From NCBI RefSeq assembly GCF_029633865.1, contig NC_079222.1:29388166-29452165 (forward strand): 64,000 nucleotides of DNA. Direction: 5' to 3'. The stretch's first letter is position 1. Each line of letters begins with the position of its first letter. Shown piece after piece: positions 26,801 through 38,800 of the stretch. Both the position numbers and the translations under genes were made by a program. A model generated the notes under the pieces. The model was not told the origin of the DNA. It made no database searches and saw only the letters and a list, made by a program, of their open reading frames with translations. This DNA comes from Lampris incognitus. Lineage: Eukaryota; Chordata; Actinopteri; Lampriformes; Lampridae.

Positions 26801-29800
26801 GCAAATAATTATGAAATAAAAGTTTTCTTCAGCCTGTGAGCGCCTGTCAGCAGCCATTCCAAAATGGTATTTCGTTGATTTCTCTCTGAATACATATACT
26901 TCCTGGGTGAGGGGCGCCGGCTAAACAATACCTTATGTAAGCCCTCAAACTTTTGGCGAGCAGGTGACCTGAGGCTGCTGTCCGATTGGTTTCTCCAGAC
27001 TCTCCCACTTTTATTGGCAGTGAATTGGTATTTTTTTTAAATGTTTTTTAATCTAATGTGATTGGACAATTCTCGTGGCTGTCAATCATGTTCACACCCA
27101 CCACGACGCCTCGTCTCGACTGTCAATAATCCACCGTCTACAAACCCTGATTAAATCTACAGACTATATTGTCCTTCTTAATAACTCTGTGACTGTGTGG
27201 ACATTAAAGCAGCTGTCAGGTGTGCTGCGCAAAGGTAATTGCACCCCCCCAAACATTTTTAGCACCAGGCGCCACTAATCTACACGATCCATCTAGCAGC
27301 AGGAGGAAAAAGAAAGCCCAATCACGGTCTGCTGCATTGAACACTCCCACTCATGCTAGCTCCGACCATCTCAACTTCATTGGATACAAAATTTAGACAC
27401 TACCATTGGACTGACGAATGAATTAAGGAAGAACAACTGGGACTGGGAAACCTGAAAAATGCAGGATTTGAGACCCTCCCTGTAGCTCTGCAGCAGAGGG
27501 TCGAATTCTGTATTTGACTGAATGTTTCAGTGGCTTGCTGACTTTAAATAACTGGCTTTCCTCCACACGCACTGCTCAGAAACTGAACTTGATTGACAAC
27601 TTCTACCTGTTCTGGGGGCAGGGGAACCGTTTCACAATGGACGGAGTTTTTTTAAACAGAGTGGGGGTCCACATGCTGACTGCCAACCTAATGTATAGCC
27701 TCCAGCACCCCACTGCTGGTATTTGGAAAGGGTCAGGAAAAGCTGGGAAAAGTAGAGCAATCTTTTCTACCCAGGAAATCAAGGACAACCCCATGGATCA
27801 TTCCCAGCCCCCGTCCCTCCTCGCCTCTCGGAGATATCTCACACAAGTTAAGGATGCAGATAAAAGGGATTGATGAGATATTATATGGCACCAAAAGTTC
27901 CCACTTACCCAAACAAACCAAGGACAATCTCTCCACGGTCAGCATTACAGGGCATGCTACTAGGACCAACTGGGTCCTTACCCCGCTCCCCCCCCTTCAG
28001 CTCATGTCTCCCTCTGCTTACTGGCTATGGACCCACTGCTGCTGATAAGGCCCTCCCCAAACAGTGAGGAGCAACTCCAAGGTCTGCAATTCCTGTTTTG
28101 ACCAGCCTCAGGAGGAACAGAGAGTACTCAAACCGCACAGCTACTTCATCAAATCTGACTCCATTCGCACGCCAGCAGCCACAGCCTGTTGCAAAAAAAT
28201 TGTGCAAATAATACTCTTGACACACTAAATTTAGCATTACTAAACATCAGGTCTTTGGCAGGAAAAACATTTTGAATCAATGATTTTATCATCAAGCACA
28301 ATCGGAATTTTATGTTTTTAACTGAAACTTGGTTAGACCAAGACAACAGCCCAACTGTTTGTACTGAGTCAACCCCTGCCAACTTCAGTTTTATGAGCGA
28401 AACCAGATAGCATAAGAAAGGAGGTAGAGTTGCCATTTTGTTTAAAGATTCGCTCCAATGCAAGAAGATATCTTATGGAAATTTTTCTTCTTTTGAATAC
28501 GTGGCTCTTCAGTAGAATTCATGTTCTTGAGTTATATTTCTAAATATCTATAGGCCACCTAAATACAATGCAAACTTTTTTGATGACTTAAATGAACTGC
28601 TGTCTATTTAATTTGAAAGTGTAGTTCATGCTGGTGATTTAAACATGTATGCTGACAACCCCCAGGACAGAGGAACTAAAGAACTGTGTTGTGGTCTCGA
28701 TAACTCTTGACTAACTCAGCTTGTGACGGAGCCCACACACAACAAGGGGCACACTCAGGACTACCATGTACGATGTACATGGGGATTTTCTATTGAGAAA
28801 AAAGAATCAGGAAGAGTCCTACTCTTCCAAATTGCCTATATGTGGTTTTGACTTCACAAGCATAACCTTGATTTTGTCCATTTTGGGGGCAAGACTTTGA
28901 GTGTTTAGATGGTAAATTTTAAAATCTCGAATTCAACCAACCTATAAAGGTTAAATACCACTGTGCAAGTTGTAGATCCAGTATCTAATTACATAACTGT
29001 ACTTTTAAATAAATTCAAATTTTCAACGTCATTTTCTCTTGCTAATAAGGGGGTTTAGATAAACTGGATTTGTCTGACATGAATAGAACCTGTATGTTAG
29101 TATGCCCTACAGACGCCTTTGTGAAGCTGAGTGCCTGTCTGGGCTTGTCTGCAAAAACATCCACAATGAGGCAGGTATAAAAATGTATAGAACAATTGAC
29201 AGGAATGATGAAAAATATGACAATAAAACTCAGTTTGAAAAAAAATGAAGTTTTCCTTTGAAAAATAAATGCTACCTCAAGCTTTATACACTAATTTTGC
29301 ACACACATTCTAAAAAAAAGAGCCGTCCGCCGAAAATGTCCACAAGTTTTGATTTTCTGCATTTTTTTCATAGCATGTACTTTTCTCAATCGCATAACAA
29401 GATGTACGTGTGTGTATGTATAAACATCTTGCCAGCCACTGTTCAGGATCCACTGGATGTTGTCATTTCTCCTACAAACTAAAACTTATTTGTTCTATGC
29501 TCGTGAAACTTTTGCGATCAGTCTCAAATTTTGGCTTGGGCAAGGTGACAACCACAAAAACTACACCCAATGCATTAAATAACTGCTTCCGCTTCTGGTG
29601 TGGTAAGATGGTGCAAATTCACGTTTGTGGCGGCCTCACCCAGTACCGTCCATGCAGTGTCTTTGCCCATGTCTGCGTCTAAGTTTTGTCTTCGTTTGAT
29701 GGCTGGTAGAGCTGGCGCTAGAGCTTGGTCTGCTGCGTTCTGTGGGCCCAGGGACCACAGCCCTGCGCCCGAGGAGGTAACACCGAGGGTGGTCTGACGG

Positions 29801-32800
29801 AAGTGGGACAGGCTACGCTAAATGCTAGCCCATGCAGACCAGCAGTTCCGATAACGCCGAAGGCAGTCTGGCAGCGGCCTCACCTAGCGTTGACTGTGGT
29901 GTTTTTGGTGTTGTTGTGTAGAGTGCGGGGAAGTGTGTCGTAGGTGTCTGACTCCGATGGAATCATTATGAAAGTTTAATGCCGATTCCGCTTATCATAT
30001 AAGCACATTAAAGAAATCACCAAGACTGCATTTTTTCACTTATCTAATATAGCTAAAATTCAGTCTTTCCTGTCCATGGCTGATGCAGAGACTCTAACAC
30101 ATGCATTTGTTTAATCCAGAATTGACTACTGTAATGTTCTGTTTTCAGGTCTAGTACTAAAAGTCTTCAGATGGTTCAGAATGCTGCAGCTAGAATCCTA
30201 AGTAAAACTAGAAAATGTGACCATATTATACCAATTCTTGCCTCCCTTCATTTGCTTCCTATCCATGTTAGCTCAGACTTCAAGGCGCTTCTGCTGACTT
30301 ATAAAATCCTAAATGGGCTTACCCCATCTTACCTGTCTGATCTCCTTAAACCGTACATTGCATCTCGAGCCCTTCACTCTCAAAATACAGGGCTCATGTG
30401 TGTACCCAAAGTTGAAAAGAAGTCAGCTGGTGGCAGGGCCTTTTCCTATCGGGCCCCGTTCTTGTAGAATAACCTGCATGCTGCCATCAGACAATCAGAG
30501 TCTTAACTTAAAATTCATCTTTTTGCCTTAACCTACACTTAGTTGCCTTTAAGTTGCGTGTTTCACAACCTGTACAGCATGGCTGGTCGGTTTCTGTCTC
30601 AATGAACTTACCAAGCACTGTTCGGCTAACGAGATTATAAAGTATAGATTATCGACTATTGCAAACTGTCCTCTTCTCTCTCACTTCTCCTCCTTTCTCT
30701 TTATCTGTGGGTGAATGATGTGATGTGAGTTTTCCTTGTGTGCAGGTGCAGTCTGTCTTCCTCCCAGGTCTCCATGTTGATGGTGGTCACCACCTGGATA
30801 CTGCTTAGCATCCCCCTCATCACATTATCTTTTTATGTATGTTATAAATCCATATTCTTTAGTTACCCTGTTCTCCTACTCAGACGTGTGACTAACGTGT
30901 GTGGTTTTTTTTGGTTTTTGTTTTGTTTTTTGTCTACATGGTGATGGTGGTCACATGGCTCGGGTCCTGGGCTGTTCCGGTGGTGTCTGGACACTGCTTG
31001 GAATCCTCCTTATCATATTCTTCATATATTTTATAATTACATTATAATTACATTATCCTCTTTGAATGTTGCATTCTGTAAATTGTGTTAACACAACATC
31101 CATTGCACGTTGTCCGTCTTGGAAGAGAGATCCCTCCTCTGTTGCTTTCCCTGAGGTTTCTTCCTATTTTTTCTCCCTATTAAAGGGTTTTTTAGGGAGT
31201 TGTCTAAAGACAGGATGCTGTGTTACTGTAAAGCCCCCTGAGGCAAATCTGTAATTTGTGATATTGGGCTATACAAATAAAACTGACTTGACTTGATTTG
31301 ACTTATCGGTTCCTAAACAAATGTCTCTCATGTTAGTTTCTGTTTCACTACCAGCACCTGGCTATCCGTCTGCACGGCTGCGCCTATAGTAGTTCTGCGA
31401 GTTGAATGCATGCATGTTTCTGTCTCCCACGCTACACACTGGTGCCCTTTCTGAACCGGACGATGCTGCACAAAGTGATATATTTTGTTTTTGTTTCGTG
31501 GGAAGATCAGTAAGAGTAACCGGCACATGAGTCTTGGTAGAACCATGAGCCATCGTGGACTGCAGCAAGCACTGAAAAGTGTGGCTTAATTTTGTTTGAG
31601 AAAATGACAGGTCGGCACAATGCAACACGTATGCCAAACTTATTTCATGCAAAGGACGATTCACTATTAACATGACAAAACACCTTCGCCAGCACGGTAT
31701 ACAAATCAACAAGTGTACCATGTTTGACATATCGTGCCGGTCTCCCTCGTCCTCCTCGGTCAACCCTCAGCCAACAGCCAGCACCTCGTCACAATCAGGT
31801 TAAGTGAAAATTAGATGTTTGTCTTATTCTTAACAGTGAGACAGCAAACTAGCTATACTTAATCAAATTCCTAAAAACTGTCAAATTTGTGCAAATACTT
31901 GAATGTATTTTTTGTAGATGAACGTTCGCAGACATTCATACTTCTGTCTCACCAACATCTACATGGGCTGTGGCTCCCTAAACTGTAAACTAACTGGTTT
32001 CTAGACTGTTGCCGTGTTGTCATTTCGGCAGGTTTCAGTGTTACACTTGCAGTGCAGTGAATGAAAAGAGAATGAATGGATTATGACCGAATCATATCAT
32101 TTAATAACAGCAACCAAATTAAACTGTATTAAATTAATTTACAGGTTGCATATACTGTATGAAGTCAATTGTGAATATGACTATGACTGATTATTACTTG
32201 TGTAAGGGTTTTTAAAAATAAAAGATTTTTTTTCTGTGAAATAAGCATGTGACTTGTTTTGACCCTGTCCCTCAAAGAATCGGAATTGAGAATTGTTAAG
32301 AACCGGAACTGATAAGCAGAATGGGAATCAGTATTTTTAAAATCCAAACGATACCCAACCGTAGTTGGCAAATGAGGCAAAGAGTGTGAAGCGGGAGAGT
32401 GCCAGAAACAGGGATAAAAGAAGAGTGAACCTTGGACGGGCATTCACTCGATGGAGCGAGCACCAGTGTTGTATCGAACTGTTTCCCCATCGTGATCTGT
32501 ATCCCCCTAGCCAGACGAAAGTGTTCGCATGAAAACAGGTTAGCTTCTGGTTACGATTAGGTTAAGGTAAGCTTTGGTTCAGGTTGAACTTCGGTTAAGG
32601 TTAGGGTTGGGTTAAGGGTAATCAAGTGTCTGGTGTTGTATCACACTCTGGCTAGGGGGAAACAGATATCGACGGGGAAACACAGTTCGATACAACACCC
32701 GGGACTTGAGAGGGTTCCAAATCGGCATTCAGTTGGCATTCTTTCTACTGGCTCAGTAAGTAACAAAACCTGCCTACTTATGAATACTACCGAATGTTTT

Positions 32801-35800
32801 ACACTGTCTTTATCACAGCACTGAGATCAGGGTAGCTAGTTCAAATTGGGATTCTTAAGGTTGTTCCTTGCTTCGGATGGTAGCCAGGCTGCTAATACAC
32901 AGAAAGCAATCTGGCTGTCTTTACGACAGCGGCGCAAACAATAAAAACATGTGGAAATGCTTGGGGGGGGGGGGGGTTGAAAAGTTATCTACCGCCACTT
33001 TAAATATCCTTTTACTTTTACTGGTTTACCTCACACCTCTGCCACATACAAGTCGCGGACACCTTTCATGCGATTAGTTCACCCGCTCCTGTAAAAGCGA
33101 TCTGATAACATTTGTTAACACCATTATTGTTTAGTGACGCTCCCATTGATGTTACTAGATCGTAAATTGGCAAAGTGCCGATGGGTAGGATGTCCTCTAG
33201 CGATCAACTTCGGCTCATGTGAACACGAGCCAGACGTAAAATTGAGGGAAGATTTACCAGTTAGTCAGCATGTCTGAATGTGGTTTATGATAAATGATGC
33301 GACAGACTTTTCTGTGGCAATGTGACTGTAAAGTTACCCCACATAGTATTTTTCTTTTGTTTCTGTGGGAGCTTGCTGCATTATGTGTGCGTCTCTGGGA
33401 CCTCATGTATAAAACCTTACAAAGGATCGACACTAAAACCTTACATATGCCAAATCCTGCACACTTTTCCTTTATAAATCCTAAACCAACTGTGCATACA
33501 TGTATAAGCTTCTTGCCCCACCCCGTTACCATCCAAAAACAGCCATATATAGATGTTGAAACACCTTTTTTTAATATTCAAATACAGATTCATAGCCCAC
33601 GTTTCTTGGTAAAATCAACTGCAATGCCTGTATGGAAACCTAAAAAATGCAATTTCATGAAATGTGAAATAGAGATGCTGGTTGAAGAGGTAGAGGCCAG
33701 AAAATATATATTATTTGGTTGTTTTTCAATTAGAATATTCAGTTGAAAAGGAATGTGTTGAACTGCAAAATGTCACAAAAGTGGTAAATACCGGCAGCTC
33801 TGAGGCCTGCACTGTTAATGAGTTATAGAAATGGTCCGACATGAAAGTGGAAGTGTAGCTCCACTATCAGCTCCCCATTGTTGACACCAAAATCCCTGCT
33901 GTTATGGGACAAACTCATACCCTGTAGGCCAAACAATAATCAGTGATGATAAATCATTTTCTCTCACTTTTAAACGGCATTCACAAGCACCATCTCAACT
34001 TTCAAATGTAGATGTACTTCGAAAGAACTTCTGAACCCATAAGCCCTAAGAGCATGCTCCCAAAGCCAAAATAAGTTATGTTTCCCTGACCTTTTTTTAA
34101 ATAAATTAAATGCTAAAATATAGTGCTTGCATAAGTATTTAATCCCCTCATATCAATACTTTGCTGAGTACCCTTTTGCTGCAGTAACAGCCATGATTCT
34201 CTTGGGGTAAGTATGTATAAGCTTTGCATATTCTTCTGGAGTAATTTTTGCCCATTCTTCTTGGCAGGCTTTGTACAGGTCTTGCAGGTTGGTGGGATGG
34301 CGCCTCTGGACTGCAATTTTCAGTCTGTGCCACAGATTTTCAATGGGGTCGAGGTCCGAACTTTGTCTTGGCCACTCCAAAATGTTCACCTTTTTTGTTG
34401 CTGAGCCATGCCATTGTTGTTTTAGCCTTGTGCTTAGGATCATTGTCCTGCCCGCAGGTGAACCTTCTCCTAAGCTTCAGTTTTATGGCAGACTGCAACA
34501 GGTTTTCTTCGAATATATCCCTGTATTTAGCTCTATCCATTTTCCCCTCAATTTGAACAAGGTTCCCAGTGCCTACAGATGAAAAGCAACCCCATAGCAT
34601 TATGCCGCCGCCGCCAAACTTCACTGTAGGGAGGGTGTTTTTTAGGGCATGAGCAGTGTTAGGTTTGCACCACGCATAATGCTTTTGAGTTTTGGCAAAA
34701 AAGCGCAACGTTCGTCTCATCTGACTACAAAACCTTTACCCACATTCTAACTGGGTCTCTCTCATGCTTGGTAGCAAACTCCAAGTGTGCTTTCATATGC
34801 ATAGTTTTGAGCGTTTCTTTCTTGCCACCCTCCCATACAGGCCAGATTTATGGAGAGCCCGTGATATGGTTGACTTATGCACATTAACTCCAGTTTCAGC
34901 CACTGACCTCTGGAGCTCATTCAAAGTGACTGCAGGATCATCTGTGGCTTTCCTCACCAGCCCACGTCTTGCTTGGACACTTAGCTTTTAAGGGACTGCC
35001 TGTCCTACAAAGTATCTGGGTGGTGTGATCCAGCTTCCACTTTCTGACAATGGATCCAGCAGTGTTCCGTGGGACATCCAAACACTTGGATATTGTTTTG
35101 TATCCCTTTCCTGCCTTCCGTATTTTAATCACTTTGTCTGTTACTATTATTAGTATTAGTATTATGCTCCTTTGTCTTCATTTTCCGATGGAGTTCACGC
35201 CAGGCTAATGAACTTTACAGAGTGCTTTTCATACCCATAAATAAGACCGTTACTTTAATATCTTACAGGTGCACACTAATTATGTACAGTTGTGTTTACC
35301 TGAGCTTGTTTTAGGAATAATTCGTCATTTGTGTAAACTTGGAGCTTTCAGAGCACAAGTGGTTAAATACTTATGCAAGCATTATATTTTAGTTTTCAAT
35401 TTATTAACAAAAGGTCAGCAAAACATAACTTATTTTGCCATTGGGAACATGCTGTTGGAGCTTATGAGTTCACAAAAATAATATTAAGAAACAGATGACC
35501 GAGTATCTTTTATAACCCAGAAATTAGTGATGACTGTCGAGAGGGTTGAATACTTTTGCAAGGCACTGTATAGGCTAAGTTGATGTATAATTTTTCAGGT
35601 TCAGACTAATAATGTAACGGTAGCATCTGGCAATGGAGATGCAGCTCTAAGTGGTGGTGGTGGGGGGTTGTGCGCCACCAGACTAACGAGGGGCAACCAG
35701 TCAGAGTAGGCATATTCACGGATTTCAGCTGTCACGTATATTAAAAGAATTTGTTAAATAAATAAATAAACAAACAAACAAACAAACAAAGCAAATAAAT

Positions 35801-38800
35801 AAATAAATAGCATCATCTTGATTATCGGCATTTCATTTAAATTGGATGCATCACATCTAAACCAGGGTGGGCTGGAGTCATTCATCCTCTCTTCAGGAGG
35901 GAGTCAAGTCTTTTCTGTAACATTGTGAATCATTGGAGCTCAGGTGAGGAGCTAATGGATAACCACTGTCTTCTGAGTTGATGGACTTGTGTATCATGGA
36001 TGAACGATAATACATTAACACAAAATACCAACAGTGGTATACGTAGTAGCACACAAGGTTGGCGAAACCTTGAATGCATCTGTTTTAATTAAGGCACAAT
36101 TCAAAAAGCATCAAAATATTATCAGGAATCAGGAACACTGTCATTTCACTTCATGTACTTGTGCACATGAAACGAAACGAAATATTGGTTCACCCCAGCC
36201 CACGGCATTGCAACACAAAGACAAAAACAAATGTCCAAAAACTACAAGAACACATATATCCACACTAGAACACACATATCCAAACTAAGAACACATATAT
36301 CTAAACTAAGAACACATATATCCAAACTAAGAACACATATATCCAAACTAAGAACAAATATATTCAAAGTAAGAATATGTGTATCCAAACTAAGAACACC
36401 TATATCCAAACTAGAACCCATATATCCAAACTAGAACACATGTATCCAAACTAGAACACATAGATCCAAACCAGAACACATATATCCAAACTAAGCAACA
36501 ACAAAAAAATCACTATATGTAAATATGTAAGTTTGGAAGGCAGAATCACTTCATTTTTCATAGAAGGAACATCATAAACTGCCTATAGGCTACAACTAAA
36601 TGCAAGTTTTATCTGACAGGTACTTGTCAGATAAAAGGTACAGGTCCTTGTCTGACTTGTTTTAAATCAACTGTACTTTAACAAAGTAAAATGTATTAAG
36701 TGAAAGTCCATTATGTTTTATTTCATTACTTTGCCATAGGAGTTGTGATTTCCTGCCATCTCCAAAATGTGCTTAGGCTGGGTCAAAGTAGGCGTGGCGG
36801 TATGATCACTCACATCAAGTTTACTTTTCATAAATCCAATGTGGTTGAGGGACACAAACATTGCAGACATAAACATTCTGTGTATATGCAGTGTTCATAC
36901 ATGAGGCTCCTGGTGGTGGCTGTGTGCAATGGAATAAAGTATGTTTGGTTCTCCCATCACATCAGTTGTCAATTTCTTTAATTTATTAAGAGTTAAATTT
37001 AGCAAACCGTTAAACTTGCAGTTTCAATATCTCCAAGCTGCATGATGGCGCTCATCCTTCTATATCTAATTTCATTAACCTTGTGCTTGTAAAGTTCCTT
37101 TGTTTCGTACAACATTTGCATGTTTATCACTGACTTTCTTTGCATATCAAAGATGCAGATATCAGTAACTGTCACTGCAGCATGGTAAAGACGTAGTTAA
37201 TAAGTGTCTCTCAAATTGTGACTGATTCATTAGATCCTGCAAATTTCATGACATCAACAACTTCCAAATAAGTCTTGCCTGTCTCAAACCAGTGAAAAAG
37301 GAACAGAGAAAAGTAATTATGCAGAAATCTCACTAGGAATGCCCAAGTGTTCTTCCTTTGGCAATCAGTAGTATGTTTACACAGAACCCACTGCTTATCG
37401 TAAGAAGCTAATTTGGGAAATAGGTTGTCAGGGCCTTTAATACTGCATCAGAAAAAGTTTGGAAAAATATGGAGATAAGGGATCAAATACAATCCTCCCT
37501 AGTGTCCAACTATTGTGTAATATTAATCTCTTTTATGAACTTAAATTTATGCATGTTTAAGGGAACGCCGAAGGTTACAGTTCTACTAAAATATTTTGGG
37601 TACTTGGTTCCAATTCCTATTATTTTATTTCAGAAACTGTAAAAGTGTAGAGTATTGGTGTACTGTACAATGAATATATCAACTATTGTATTTTGAATAC
37701 TCTACATTATATACCCAGCAATATCCAAATAAAAAGATGATTCAAAAAAGAATAATAGCAACTGATTGTGATTTATGAGTCATAAATTCAAATTAAATAA
37801 CTGTTTTTCACTGTGGTGTATCATCACAATTTCAAACCAATGATCTATTTGAGGCCATGGTTTTCGGTTGTTTTTGAAAAGCAAAGTGGTACAAATTTAA
37901 ACTATAACAAATCACATCATTGACCCCATATAGCTAAATTTAGCTCTAAACCAAAACATTATACAAACGGGGGGGGGGGGGAGAGAAAGCACATCCGACA
38001 AAGAATGCTCTTAATATTTCATACAGCTGAGTAAAATCATGCATCTTGACACAAACCTGACATCTGATCCAGAACCCAACCACAAGATTTGTCATGCAGA
38101 CATATTTTTCGGTGGGGGCAAAGGGGATGCTGATTTTGGAACAGGCGAGAAATTTGTGTTGCACCAAGCAGCGGCAAACTCACTCAGACCAAACTGATGC
38201 TTTCCAAAAAACATCCAGGCCTAACCCGACCGTACACAAGGGTGTGTGTGTATATGCCCACTGGAGGCTATAGCGTCGAGGAAGCTTATGTCTGCGACTG
38301 CGTTGAAGAGCCAGGTATAGCTTTCCTCGGAACTGAACCTTAAGCCCTAATCTCCTCAGAGCACTGTTAGGTTCTGGGAAGGACGTTTCTTAAGGAGCCA
38401 CACAAGCATATTAGCGCTTAAATGAGAAATGTCCGCGTTGGTTGCTTTTTGGCCAGGGATTGAACATGGGTTAACATGGCGGGTTTATTTTTTTTATTAT
38501 TATTATTTTATTTCTAACAGCACTACTGCAACAACTATATGTCTCACTGTCGTGTCTCAGGGGAGTTTGACTCCCCCGACAGTCAAATTCCCCCCCCAAG
38601 AGACAAACAAAGCAATCTGCCCGTCTGAGTGTCCAACACTCATCCTACGTGTCTCGGAAGCGTTTCTGTTTGTGTCTATATCGTCACACTCGATGAGCCG
38701 CTCAACATATTCCCAAACTCGCATTTTTATTTTATTTTTTTTAATTCAGCGACCGACGCATTAAGATCCAAGCTTCGCGATGCGGGGGGGGGGGGACGTG

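Noticed and set aside
36250-36500. CRISPR-like regular repeat array
   Set aside because: Units of about 20 bp are contiguous with no unique spacers, and the context is an intron of a vertebrate gene; a minisatellite.
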